Assembly: GCA_003693705.1 (NCBI GenBank)
Contig: RBZT01000809.1
Span: forward strand, 1-64,000
Reading direction: 5' to 3'
Origin: Polymyxa betae
Taxonomy: Eukaryota; Endomyxa; Phytomyxea; Plasmodiophorida; Plasmodiophoridae
DNA: 64,000 nt
In this document: positions 23,188 to 34,455 of the stretch, one piece after another
How positions within the stretch are numbered: the stretch's first letter is position 1
Layout: each line of letters starts with the position of its first letter
The notes under the pieces: generated by a model
What the model saw: only the letters and a program-made list of their open reading frames with translations
Told to the model about the DNA's origin: nothing
Database searches by the model: none
Made by a program: the position numbers and the translations under genes

Positions 23188-23445
23188 ATGCTTGCTGTGA
23201 TCCGAATTGCCGGATTCGGCAAAACCGAAAACTTGGTGGAATGTTTGCTTGTGGCGCCCAAAATACGCCATTTATCGAATCTTGAGAGTGCAATCTGCTC
23301 CTGGTATCAGGCTCTAGACCCGACCAAGAATATGTTTTAATATTGTGTTCATGTATTCACTACTATTTACAGATTGCTAATGATGATAAACCAATTCCAT
23401 GCGAAAGTTATCGGACAGATCAATTCCTTGGGACGCAGCTTTTAG
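23188..23445 (+). CDS. Possible small two-exon gene, 72 residues
   Basis: ATG 23188 opens MLAVIRIAGFGKTENLVECL and runs to about 23333. A GT donor at 23334 and a TTTACAG acceptor ending at 23372 join in frame to a second exon ending TAG 23443-23445. I do not recognise it. Support is the clean open frame, splice signals and a position divergent from TM9SF1. Against it, the last exon overlaps the 3' end of the coiled-coil gene on the other strand and the protein is short. Confidence 0.35.
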
Positions 23446-24471
23446 GGCAGGAAATATAATCTGAGGTCGTGACGTCTTGGCCCAGTACGTTCACCCAAGC
23501 TTCTGGATCCAAAATTCTGCAGGACGGTTCGGAAACATCTTGGTCAACTTCAGGATCTGTCTTTAGTAGCGATTTCTAACTAGATTCAATACGACACAGT
23601 AGATGTAGGAGCTCTGAGCTCTTACTGTTTTTTGCACAATTTCGTTCATCTCATTCATGGCATTCGAACGTTCATGTGACAATTGCTGAATGCGAAGCAG
23701 CTGTGAAAAAGGGTCAACGGCATTGATTCGGACAGATCCGACGGCATACCATGAGCTGGTTATCTTGCTCCAATCTCAGGCATCTTTCTGGCAAAGAATC
23801 GTTCGATCCAATCTGTTTAAGTCTTTCATTCTCTTCGGTCAACTCTGTAATTTTCGCATCTGCTGCTGTAAGTTTGCTCTCGAGCATTTTAATACTGAGA
23901 AACTCATCAGCATCAAGTAAATCGGGGTTTTAAATGATCATACGTTGTGCTCAGACGTTCGATGTAAGATTCATCATCTTGTTGCTGCTTATGTGAGGAA
24001 GCCAATGCCCGATCACGTTCCTTGATAATACTATAAGCCTTGCTCAACTCCTCCTGTAGCTTGACCAAGCTGCGTTCAACTGATTTCAACCTAGAGGTTA
24101 GGTTAATCTTTCAAAACAAAATAGGAAGCAAAATATGCAGAAGAAAGTCTAATGACAGCTCAGTCTATAGCCTACCATTCGCGATTTTCTTCGGATAACA
24201 AATCAACATTATTTACAGGAACATCAGTCAACAAAGAGGGTCGTTGGCGAAGTCCATCTAAATCATGGCGAAGCTGAATAGCAGCCTGGCGTTCCACTCG
24301 ATACATTTCGTGCAGAGCTTCATCTGCATGAAATCAGGACACCGGGCAATGAGCACAACTTCGGACCTTACAATCACTAATGACGGCGTCTAACAGACTC
24401 TCGCTTGCGTCTCGAGCCTTCAGGCTCTTTGCTAAATCGGGCGCGGACGCCTTCCGATCCTCGTTACCCAT
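23420..24471 (-). CDS. Uncharacterised coiled-coil protein
   Basis: ATG 24471 begins MGNEDRKASAPDLAKSLKAR. A splice near 24370 leads to DEALHEMYRVERQAAIQLRH and onward through exons rich in heptads: SVERSLVKLQEELSKAYSII, KERDRALASSHKQQQDDESY, MLESKLTAADAKITELTEEN, LLRIQQLSHERSNAMNEMNE. The C-terminus is non-coiled (DPEVDQDVSEPSCRILDPEA, then WVNVLGQ), ending with a TGA at 23420-23422. The total is about 260 residues, predicted soluble, without signal peptide or membrane segment. Leucine and Glu/Lys spacing suggests a parallel dimeric scaffold or adaptor. I cannot place it in a family; centrosomal or vesicle-tether proteins have this look but nothing specific supports either. Confidence 0.65.
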
Positions 24472-24965
24472 GAAGTCTTCTTTAGCAAACTGCGAGCTTC
24501 ACTTTACCACAGGTTCCCTTCTGTTTAGGACAGTGTCTTTCTGTCCATCTCGTCATGATTGCCGTCACCAACTGCACGATTGCACACGATCGGTGCAACG
24601 GCTATCATAGTCGAGGCAGGATGGAAGGCAGTGTAGCTACTGTCATTGTCGATTAGAAAGACAGTGTAACTGCTCTAAGTGGCTAAGTGCTGAAGGAAGG
24701 GGATCTTGGAAGGAATATAAAAGCTTTATCTGAGCTAGCAGACTCTTAGCATGTAGCGTTCCATATTTCCTTTATTAACATGTTCCGTTGAGAACCGACG
24801 AGGCAATTCCTGCTAACTGGCGCTGTTGAGCGCTTTTGGTTATTTTTATAATTATGTCAGTTGTTGGCTTATTTAGCAGTTGTGATCAAAAACGGCGAAT
24901 TCGGATGATGACTCACGACACCTTGATTGTTTTGATCTGTTTTTCAATTCGACAACCTCTTGGAA
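24472..24965. other. Intergenic region between divergent genes
   Basis: About 490 bp between the coiled-coil gene (leftward) and the lipase gene (rightward). I see no convincing gene, RNA or repeat. Confidence 0.4.
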
Positions 24966-27541
24966 ATGCTTGCAGAACCAATTAATGCTAACGAGGTCGC
25001 TGTTCGACGGATCAGCCACCAAGATCTATACCAAGTAAAACAAGCGGCCTCCTTACTAGCTGGAAACAGCGACCAGTTTCATCTTATTCGCCAATTTCAA
25101 TCTGGTCGAGGAGTTACGTTCATCGCCAGTGAACACCTACAATCTCGGTCGCTTGCCATCGTCTTTCATGCATCTCGGCATCGGCTACGTCGCGATACTC
25201 CTCGCAAACCTCTCGAGGATACGCGCTGTACGTTCTTCGCCGACCATCTCGCTCTCTGGTCGTCTTTATGCGACGCTGTTGACGAGGTTTTTGCTGAATG
25301 GATGTTCCAGCATCAGGATTCGTCAATCTTACTAACAGGATATGCTACTGGTGCAGCGCTCGCTATGATCGAGGCAGCTCGTATCAAATGCTGTCGCCAA
25401 CTCGGTCCCGATCGTCTGCAGGTCGTCACGTTCGGATGCCCACCATTAGGCTCTCCGACAGTCCTGCCTGAGCTTCTGCCGCAATCAATTCATATCGCCT
25501 GTACTTATGCACATGTTGACGAAGGCGGGAAGATTCTGTATCTTTTGAATTCTGAATTCTGGGATTCTCGCCCGAATCATGCCAACTGTCCAGTTTTGGA
25601 TCGGAAAGATTATATCGAAGCATGTTCGGAGTGGGATGGCCAAGTTCGCTCTCAGCTTGTTCCACAAAGGAAATCCATACTTTCCGAACCGGTTGACGCG
25701 AGCAAAGATCGCGATCTTATCGTGCAGTGTGTCCGTGTTTGCAATATGACCAGTTCGACAATGCTAAACCAGGAATGTATACGTTTGGTGAAGCTAGGGA
25801 ATGGTTCCCAAATCGCTTTCATCAACAGCGATGCGGCTTTTATTATTGCTCTAAGCGTCGACGGTCGCATAGAATCTGACATTGACCCCTTCTCGGATAG
25901 TCTGGTGCCCTGGTCTGATGATTACCCTAAAGAGCTTGTTATGGAGGAAGTTATGGAGCTATGGAAACCCTTGATTGATGACATTATGCATTCTACATTG
26001 CTCGATTGGGTTAAAGCTGATCCGAGAAAGCATGTCGCAGTCACCGGGTAAGAAAACCTGATCTTTGCTGGAATCAGCCGGTTAACAATTATTCTGATTT
26101 GGAACTTTAGATTCGGTCTTGGAGCCTGCTTAGCTGGAGTTACTGCCAGATTGCTGGAAGATCGCTTGGGAAAAACGGCTCTAAAGGAACGCCTAGCGCT
26201 TGTTCTCTTTGGATGCCCACCGGTCTGGTCTTCTGATTTCGTTCGACATTGTATGATTAGAATACCTCGAACGTACCGAATCGTCTATGAGCGCGACTAC
26301 CTTGCGACTGTCGTATCTGTTTCTGGAAGAGAGCATCTCGGGAAGATTCTGCATGTAAGGAATTCGCGATGTACAGATGACGATGTCTAAGTTTCGTAGT
26401 TTCGTGATAGCGGGTTAGTTTGTGATGATTTCTGGAGCGTCTGGCGATCTCCTAATAAGGACCATTCCGATATTGAGCGATACCGAGCTCAAGTATTGGC
26501 TTGGGATGGCGCCATCAAACGCGCGAGGAAGATTCGTCGAAAAAGGCGCTCCATTCGCAAACTCATCGCGGATGATCCCAATCATCCTGTCCTGGTTGAC
26601 ATGGCTGAATTATCGAATCTAGTTTATGAGGACGAGCCGATAATCAGGTCGATTCTCAGCGACATTCAGGCAACTCGCCCGATGCGTTTAGTTGCCTTTC
26701 TGACATCGGACGAAGATTGTGAAGTTGGAATATTTCGTTATGGGATTGAGGGTGACGATGATTGTGATTTGGCAATCGTATTTCGAGGATCGTCATCAGT
26801 GAAAGACGTTTACCATGATTTATCGATATCGCCTGTTCCATTTGAGGATATCTTTGAAGAAGGAGACGATGCCCGAGTTCACCAGGGCTTCTTAACACAA
26901 TTTCTATCGGTTCGAGGCCAGATCGACGAAATCATGAATGTAAAAGTTACTTTTAAATTTGTTTCATCGCTCGACTGAATTTATCTTTTCCAGAAGTATA
27001 ACCTAATCAGTAGAAGAATCATTGTCGCTGGTCATTCTCTGGGTGCAGCCAATTCCATTTTGTGCTCAATGCATCTTGAATATAATTACGATTTGAACGA
27101 TCGGTTGATCCAAATCGGATTTGGTGGAGCTCGCGTTGGGAACGCCAGATTTCGTCAAGTATTCCGATCAATGGTAATGATTTGCTTATCGACCAAGCCG
27201 CTATGAATTCACCAACAGCTAATTAGGTTCGTAATTCATATACTGTGATTAACGACAACGACCTTGTATCTGGAAGCTTGAACTTCAGTGTGTTTGGTCA
27301 TGTTGGGAAAATTCTGCATATTAGACCGACAACGAACCATCTGTTTGATGGCGTCCCGCCGGATTGGTCGCCTTATTCAGTCGCCGATCATAGCATTTTA
27401 AATTATATCGAACGACTTCGGAAATGGTCGGGACGCGTGATCTCGTGTCCAGAAAACGAATTTATCATCAGACGCCCTAGCGCATACCAAGATTCTGCTC
27501 CATTCACTCCCTTCGAAATTCTGTGCACATTTGCCGATTGA
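24966..27541 (+). CDS. Triplicated class-3 (fungal-type) lipase-fold protein, one active-looking copy
   Basis: Five exons with phase-checked joins (24966-26047, 26111-26370, 26419-26939, 26994-27173, 27227-27541) encode 785 residues. Three alpha/beta-hydrolase units follow one another. Unit 1 has its nucleophile elbow at LLTGYATGAALAMIEA, with Ala instead of Ser. Unit 2 has VAVTGFGLGACLAGV, with Gly instead of Ser. Unit 3 has the normal IIVAGHSLGAANSI plus AIVFRGSSS before it, then GFGGARVGN, an Asp in VINDNDLV and a His in VADHSILNYI. Each unit then shows the echo GKILYLLNS, GKILHVRNS or GKILHIRPT followed by a Trp-rich strand, which confirms internal duplication. Known relatives hydrolyse acyl-glycerols (diacylglycerol-lipase-like). 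There is no signal peptide and no membrane anchor. Only unit 3 should be catalytic; units 1 and 2 may regulate or bind lipid. Confidence 0.85.
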
Positions 27542-27634
27542 GGTTTCTAAAAAAAACTCAAACAAAAAATAAAAAAAAGGTTGTCGTCGAGTGCTGCGCA
27601 GCAGAGTGTCGAAGCTCCTGTATTATCCGGCACC

Positions 27635-28597
27635 ATGTCTGAAGAGGTCGGTGGCGCCCTGAATTTTTATTACGCCCCTGATATGATGAAATTCGCAGAA
27701 GCATCGCCCATATATCCCCATTCAGACACGGGACGAAGCTGTAGCCGCTTTGGCTGCTCGTGATGCGCTAAGGGAGGCCAGGAATGCAGAGAGAAAGGTA
27801 GCTGTTATATTCAGTTTCGTGAAGCTGTAGTTAGAAGGCATAATAGGTCAATGTACTCTCACAAGCAATGGAGGAAACATCGCTTGAAGATCTACGCCGG
27901 GCACGACTCGCCGAACTACAAGCGAAAGCGGGCAAAGTACATCAATGGCGTGCGAATGGTCATGGTGCATACAGCGAAGTTGCAGATCAACGAGCTTGGT
28001 TTGATGCCACAAAGACAAGTGAAAGGGTGATTACACATTTCTATCGGCCAACCACTCCATTCTGTGAATTGGTCGACAAGCATCTGTCGGTTCTTGCTGC
28101 AAATCACATCGAGGCTAGATTCATCAGAATCAACGCTGAAAAAGCTCCATTTCTCGCTGATAGGCTGAATATTGTGACCATTCCAACTATTGTAATGACA
28201 TCTGATGGGTTGGTGGCCAGTTATTTTACCGCTAACGCTAACTCATTGCTTTTTGCTCTATCGATTGAAACAGATCGAGAAATTTGTCCTAAATTTGTTT
28301 CTCACTTTACTTGGTTTAACAATGGTTTTACAAACGTCATCAACTGAAACAAGACTTAGAACTGTTAAAGACCGAATAATTGGATTTGAAGGCATCGCGA
28401 AACTGGATAAATGCAGCAGTGAAGACTTCGAAAGGCGTTTGGCTCTGAATGGTATGATCGACTATGATGGCGATCCTCGTGGCAAGAGTACAGGGAAAGA
28501 GAAAAAACTTGTTAATCTCATCCGAAAGAGTACTCTCGCTAAAACTTCCTTTGAAGGTGCTACTGATTCTGAAGACGGTGAATCGGACGACGATTAG
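27635..28597 (+). CDS. TXNDC9: Thioredoxin domain-containing protein 9 (phosducin-like)
   Basis: Cytosolic cochaperone of the CCT/TRiC chaperonin. Exons 27635-27646, 27699-27797, 27847-28208 and 28360-28597 join in frame. The start codon is in a 12-nt micro-exon (MSEE), followed by a helical region (RDEAVAALAARDALREARNA), then MEETSLEDLRRARLAELQAK and the family signature NGHGAYSEV, a thioredoxin fold (SERVITHFYRPTTPFCELVD; NAEKAPFLADRLNIVTIPTI) and KDRIIGFEGIAKLD. The tail is acidic (DSEDGESDDD), as in human TXNDC9. There is no CXXC redox pair, which is normal for this protein. It lies 93 bp downstream of the lipase gene on the same strand. Confidence 0.93.
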
Positions 28598-28909
28598 ATA
28601 GCGGCTTAGCTTCTTTCGATGTATAATACAGCCCTGACATTAACCGCCAAAAAATTTGATCAGGCTACCTGGCATGATACATCCGCGATTTTGAAAAAGA
28701 TCGGTTTCATTTTAAGAAACTGTTTTGGTACCAACGAAAGGTCGACTCGGTTGTCTACCACAACTCGCTATCTGATCTACCACAAATACTATCATTGCCT
28801 TTATAAATCCCATCAACACCTGTAGGTACATCAGAGGGCAGCGCCGCTACACTTCTTGAAATCGCGTTGTTTCCTCCACTCGTCGTCCCTCTCAAGACCA
28901 TTAATCAGG

Positions 28910-30271
28910 ATGGGTGGCGGGAACAGTGAAAGCGGTGGTGCTAAACGCCATCCGATTAAATCGCTGGTGTCGGGAGGCTTAGCTGGCGGTATTGAGGTCT
29001 GCGACCCGAATGGGACTTCGAATATCGACTAAATTCTATTTAGATTATTTGCATGTACCCAACTGAATATTGTAAAACCCAGCTGCAGCTTGATCGTAAT
29101 ACTGGAGCAAACCGAAGATTTACAGGATCGTTCGATGTCATCCGTAAAACAATGAAAACCCATGGATTTCGGGGTCTTTATCGAGGTAAATTACACAGAT
29201 GTTTTTTATTTGGAAATCCATCCTGATTCAAATTAAGGAATGTCTTCTTTGCTTTATGGCTCCGTTCCAAAGAGTGCAGTTCGATTTGGATTTTTTGATG
29301 CCATGCGAAACTTGTTAATGGATTCCAATGGGCAACTTTCCCGAACCAACACGCTTCTTGCCGGTATGGGAGCCGGTGTTGCAGAAGCTATAGTGATTGT
29401 TACTCCAATGGAAACTGTTAAGGTCAGTATTTGGGCGGTTGCACATTCATATGATTAACAACCTCTTTAGGTGAAACTGGTTCACGACTTAACTCGTGAT
29501 GTTCCAAGATATCGTCCAGGAATTCGTGGTATCGCTCAAGTTTGCCAAGAGGTACAAATGACAACCATCTTGGTGATATCGACCCCTCATTACTACTTTA
29601 GGAGGGGGTTCGTGGTGTTTACAAAGGATTGACACCCACAGTGTTGAAGCAAGGAAGCAACCAGATGATCCGGTTTTTCGTGTTCGGCGAACTGAAGAAA
29701 TACTTCCAAAACGGAGACCGTAATGCTGATATTGGGTTAGTGAAAAAGGATCTGGTATCTGCAATCTCTTATAAAATTGCAGGCCTTTTAAAACAGCACT
29801 CTGCGGTGGTCTTGCGGGAGTGAGTTATTGTAGTTAATGCAATTCGACGTCGTTTGAACTTTGGTAGGCTGCCAGTGTTTTCGGCAACACTCCAATCGAT
29901 GTTGTAAAGTAAGTGAATTCATTCGCATCACTTGAACTGAAAGAACTTATTGCCTTTGATAGATCACGTATGCAAGGTTTAGATTCGGCTCAGTATAAGA
30001 ACACCTGGGACTGTATAAAAGCGATTGCCAAGGAAGAAGGGTTTTCCGGCTTTTATAAAGTAAATCTAACTCGCATGGAAGATCAGGGAATATCTCAAAG
30101 TTAATAGGGCACTCTTCCTCGTCTTGGCCGAGTTTGTGGTGATGTCGCTCTTGTATTTACCTTGGTGGACCTTATCAACAAGTAATGCTCGTTTGTTGAT
30201 CACGCCATTAAACTGATACCATCTTTCACAGGGGTTTAGATAAGGTCTGGGACACAAGTGATTATAAATGA
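28910..30271 (+). CDS. SLC25A1: Mitochondrial tricarboxylate/citrate carrier
   Basis: Exports mitochondrial citrate in exchange for malate, feeding lipid synthesis. There are about eight small exons. The start [20 protein letters not shown] is followed by [20 protein letters not shown] (carrier signature 1), [60 protein letters not shown] (signature 2), [40 protein letters not shown] (signature 3), [40 protein letters not shown] and the end [12 protein letters not shown]. All three Px[DE]xx[KR] motifs and the residues typical of the citrate subfamily are present. Introns are short (about 50-75 bp) and fall between repeats and helices. The stop is TGA at 30269-30271. Confidence 0.95.
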
Positions 30272-30559
30272 GCAGCCTCTGCTCTTATCCATTGTCCGCC
30301 TCCAATATACAACCGAATTGCTGAAATGATAAATAAAAGAACTGTCTTAATTTGTAAGTGATAAAATCAATTGCTTGTATTTATTGCAATATAAAATTGA
30401 AATGGCTAACAAAAGTTTTCTTAAATTGTCATCATTCACAATGATCAGCACTGCGAAGGTTGAAAGATTTTCGAGCATTCGGAGACCGAATTATAAAATA
30501 AACTGTCACTTATCAGAGCGATAGGTGATATCAAATACCAGGTGCTTACCTCCGACGAA
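30272..30559. other. Convergent 3' intergenic region
   Basis: About 290 bp between the ends of SLC25A1 and the four-helix membrane protein gene. AT-rich, no gene seen; it probably holds both 3' UTRs. Confidence 0.4.
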
Positions 30560-31353
30560 TGAGAAGAACATAGTCCAGAATAAATGCATTTCCTTGATCA
30601 TTGTTTGGCGATCTTAGCAGGAATTAATCAAAGCATAGGTCCAGACAAGAAATTACTCACTTCTCATGAGTACAAGAGAGAAAGCGCAAGCTGTCAAACC
30701 AGTTAATAAGCTTTGCATTTTGGTCAAGATTGGCTTTGCTAATAGTTGCATGCACAGAACAGCACCAGTTAATCTACAACGAGTATCACCAAAAAGCAGA
30801 TGACGCCAGTTCTAATATGAGCGAACCCATAAAGTCGACCGAAGAAAACAACATTCGAATGAACGCTTTGGTCGGTCTCCCGAAGCAGAATTCCAGCAAC
30901 AGTTAGCGGAGCAGCGAAGAGGTAAAGGCAGTTACAAAGCAGAAACCAGCCATAAGCCTTGGTGAAGCGCGGGTTGGGTCCACCGTAATAGAGTTTCTTC
31001 TCTGCACCGACGGCACTTTGGACAGTTCCAGGCTCGCGTCGCCCTGACGCAGGACGATATGAGACCGCCATCCCAAAGGCCAGCAACGAGGTGACAATGT
31101 GGAAACATTGACAGGGCCGGGCTGCGTTGCGTTCCGCCACAGGTCAGGTCAAAATGACATCTCACTTTGCTTACCAGGGTGGGTTGTTAGATTTACTTGG
31201 CCATGGCAAATTGGATTCATGATTCGCCAAGGCAATGGTGATTGCTTCGGAATCTAAACTGTCGGCACAACCTCTTGTATTTGGTTCTGATGATTGGTCT
31301 GGTTGCGCTGTCGTGCTGCTGGATGCTTTGTTTGTAGTGCTGTTGTTTTGCAA
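30560..31353 (-). CDS. Four-helix membrane protein, unassigned
   Basis: The upstream frame (31353 leftward) is Ser/Thr/Asn-rich and disordered, contains no ATG, and joins at A|CC to RPCQCFHIVTSLLAFGMAVS. The membrane core includes YGWFLLCNCLYLFAAPLTVA, VVFFGRLYG joined by a short intron to LTGAVLCMQLLAKPILTKMQ, and SLLTGLTACAFSLVLMR. A last exon near 30640-30560 is likely. The layout (four helices, RLYG at the start of helix 3) recalls TP53I11 (p53-inducible protein 11), but identity is too low to claim it. The first ATG in frame is MAVSYRP in helix 1, so the true start is unresolved; an upstream exon or leader splicing may supply it. The preceding gene ends only 10 bp from the beginning of the open frame. 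Confidence 0.5.
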
Positions 31354-31362
31354 TGCGTCAGG

Positions 31363-32103
31363 TTATTTGGTGTATTTTTCAGTGGCCAAAGAAGATCCGA
31401 CATCTTGATATGTCTTAATGAGCAAATAGGTTTTCTGCAAAACTTTTAGTTCGTTTACTTTCCCGGATACCAAAATCTCGAGAAGAAAGCTCTCTGCGCT
31501 CTTCTTATTCACTCGTCTTAAGAACTGAACTGCCTCTGGAATTGTCATTGATATCAGTTCTTCGAGTTGCGTGAATTCTTTGTAACCAGGGCAGGTTCTC
31601 TTTATGAATATGTGCAAAGTTTCCTCTTCGAATATGCTCTCCAATGGTCGTTCATGCAAGAGCCGGAAAGCCTCGGCAATTATACGAGTGTCACTTTCCT
31701 TTTCCCAATGATAACCGAACTGGGTGTAATAGCACATTGGAGAAGACCCTTTCGGTGCCAGTAGGCTTAAAAGCAGAAGGGATCTGATCCTTAATGAATC
31801 CTGCTGATTCCTGTTAAACCGTAGTGCCGATTCATCGTAGAGACGTATTTCCCTGGCCCCATGCTTAAACGCCATTCGATCGACAATTTTCAATATTGTT
31901 CTTCCACTCGGGCCGAAAGGAATGGAGTGAAGCCAGCTGAGAGTCCAACTTGATTGCTGCTGCTTGGGACGTTTCAGTTCTAAAATAATCTTGGCAGTTG
32001 GATCTCTTAGAACAGCAACTTCACAGTCTTCCAATAAGCAATCGGAAAATGTTAATGAATTCACTAGCCGCTCCACCTCGTCGCAGGGAACCTCATCTAC
32101 CAT
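31363..32103 (-). CDS. Uncharacterised single-exon protein, 246 residues
   Basis: An uninterrupted frame from ATG 32103 (MVDEVPCDEVERLVNSLTFS) to TAA 31363. The first half alternates hydrophobic strands and basic turns (CEVAVLRDPTAKIILELKRP), with GPSGRTILKIVDRMAFKHGA and the phrase YYTQFGYHWEKESDTRIIAE; the second half is helical (IPEAVQFLRRVNKKSAESFL). There are no membrane segments. I recognise no family. Its frame length, real ATG and host-like codon use support a gene. Confidence 0.6.
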   Translation of the reverse strand: MVDEVPCDEVERLVNSLTFSDCLLEDCEVAVLRDPTAKIILELKRPKQQQSSWTLSWLHSIPFGPSGRTILKIVDRMAFKHGAREIRLYDESALRFNRNQQDSLRIRSLLLLSLLAPKGSSPMCYYTQFGYHWEKESDTRIIAEAFRLLHERPLESIFEEETLHIFIKRTCPGYKEFTQLEELISMTIPEAVQFLRRVNKKSAESFLLEILVSGKVNELKVLQKTYLLIKTYQDVGSSLATEKYTK

Positions 32104-32577
32104 GGCCGTTTGAATGGATCAAAGATTTGTTCTTGCTGGCGATTTCAGATTTCACATTGGGTTGAACATTCTGTGACTTTTTTAATGCAATCCAGGGTCA
32201 TTGCCAACACAGCATGAGAATATCTGATTACGCTTAGTGTCTCTATAGTCTTCCTGAACCGAAATACTCTTAGAGCTACTTCGCTACATACCTTCCTACA
32301 AAACGTATAAGCTGGGAATTTGATAAGCAAGTTATGTTTGGTGTTATGCAGGATTCAATTTTTAGGCCAATGCCGTAAGTTTTATAACATCTTGAATTGA
32401 GATAAAAAGCTCTTTGCCGCCATTATGTAGGCTTTGTTTAAAATGTGGAATGAAGAGAAGAACCAGATGTCTGGACGTGACAAACAGGATTAGTGGAGCG
32501 GAGCACCTAAAACTTTCGGATGGCAGGCGAAAGTCCGTCACGGAGCTCCCTTTCTGTCATCATCATCATCATCAACC
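32104..32577. other. Intergenic region upstream of PA2G4
   Basis: About 470 bp between divergent genes. It contains a short (CAT/ATC)n run just before the PA2G4 start (32560-32573). No other gene or element is visible. Confidence 0.4.
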
Positions 32578-34107
32578 ATGTCTGCTCGCGACGAAAGTAT
32601 CAGCTCTGCCGGCTCTTCCGTAGAAGAAGAAGCTCAGCAGCAGCAGGTCGATATTATAGTTTCCGTTCTGTTATCAAACTCACTTTCTTGAAGGTTGATG
32701 AGACCTTGAACAACCAGGACGTGGTGACAAAATATCGAACGGCTGCTGATATTGCCCAACGAGTCCTGCAGAAAGTTGTTGGAGCTGCCAAGCCTGGTGT
32801 TAAGGTCCTTCAACTTTGCCAAGTTGGAGATGCCTTAATTCAACGAGAGGTTTCTTTATATCGGCATGCCAGTAGTCATGTGATTCATTTCTCTACAGAC
32901 AGCTGCAGTTTACAACAAGGCTTATGGCCCGAATAAGGTGAAGCTAGAAAAGGGTGTAGCATTCCCTACCTGTATCTCCATCAACAACGTTGTCTGTCAT
33001 TTCTCTCCTCTCGTTGGGGACGAGACTGAAATTCAGCAAGGCGACCTAGTAAAGACTGACATGGGTGTTCACATCGACGGGTTTGTTCGCTTTTTACGCT
33101 CTTTCGATATTTCCTCTTTTCTATTCTGTTCCTTCTATATGTGCCGATATTTTCTCGCTTCGAAGTTTCCGTTTTCGAATGTATTGTATATTTGGCTGTT
33201 TCTGTGGGACACGTTTTCAGTTTCTGCCGTAGGTACGCTGCCGCTGTTGCCCACACCTTTGTCGTTGGAGCTGAAGAAATCACGGGCCGAGCTGCCGATG
33301 TTATGCTTGCAGCTTATTACGCTTCCGAGCTTGTGGCTCGTACTCTGGTGTCTGGAAATACTAATGCCCAGTGCACTGAGATCACTGAGAAGGTCGCCAA
33401 AGACTTCAACTGCCAGGCAATTCAGGGCGTTGTCTGCCATAATATGAGCCGTAACGTTCTTGCTGGCAAGAAGGTATTATGTGATTATTTTCTTTTTGTT
33501 TTGGTTAAAATTTCTCTTAGGAAATCCTCTCCCGAACTGATACTGGGCATAAAGTTGATGCTTGCACAATTGAGCCTTTAGATATTTGGTCGATTGATAT
33601 TCAGATGTCTACTGGTGAGGGCAAGCCTAAAGAGCTTAACAAGACCACCACTGTCTTCGTTCGGAAACCCGATGTCAACTACAAGTTGAAGATGCAGGCA
33701 TCACGATTCGTTGCTTCTGAGATTAAAAACCGATTCGGAGCCTTCCCATTCACCATCCGAAGCATTGAAGACAAACGTGCTAAGCTTGGTATCGCAGAGT
33801 GCAAGACCCATGGCCTCGTTGAAGCCTATCCTGTTGTTGAGGAGAAATCAGGTATCACTCGGTGGTTTCTACTGAATCAATTTTCTTGATTGTTGCTGTT
33901 GCAGAGGACCTTGTGGCGCAGTTCAAATTCACTGCTTTATTGATGCCTTCTGGTATTTTGAAGATCACCGGTCTGCCTGTTGACGTATCTAAGATCAAGT
34001 CTGAACATAAGATCTCGGATGAAGCGTTGGTTAAGCTTCTCGAGCAGCCTCTTCGCGAAAAAAAGAAGGACAAGAAGAAGAAGAATGCAGCTGCTGCCCA
34101 GGCGTAA
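32578..34107 (+). CDS. PA2G4: Proliferation-associated protein 2G4 (EBP1)
   Basis: A pita-bread-fold relative of methionine aminopeptidase 2 that binds ribosomes and regulates growth and rRNA processing. Exon 1 is [20 protein letters not shown]... up to 32646; exon 2 begins at 32694 with [20 protein letters not shown]. Later segments: [148 protein letters not shown] and [20 protein letters not shown]. The tail is lysine-rich ([17 protein letters not shown]), as in EBP1. The metal ligands of true aminopeptidases are only partly kept, normal for this family. Six short introns. Complete. Confidence 0.95.
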
Positions 34108-34262
34108 TGTTTTTCATTTCAGATTATATACACATTAACATGTCAATAATATCAATCGTTGCTTGTCCTACAGTAACCATTTCTTGCTTCTAAAAGCACC
34201 CCATCTGCTTTTTAGGCTATCGTCTGCCTATCTAGTTCGCCGACGCTTGGAGGATACTTACT

Positions 34263-34324
34263 GTAATAATCATGTTCGTGTTACATGGACCTGACTGGAG
34301 TAATAATCATGTTCATGTTACATG
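34263..34324 (+). repeat. Two 25-bp direct repeats upstream of MCMDC2
   Basis: GTAATAATCATGTTCGTGTT ACATG (34263-34287) recurs at 34300-34324 with one mismatch (G to A), period 37 bp. It lies in the region between PA2G4 and the next gene, 130-190 bp before that start. Confidence 0.75.
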
Positions 34325-34455
34325 AAGCTGGAGTCATGTCCAACCATCAGCTGCAACTTGCAAGGCTAGATCCCCCCACATTCCCTTCAAACTCCTTTCT
34401 ATTCGTAATTTGCCTTCATAGAACTATATCGCTGCTTTCGATAAAGCCTGCGAAT

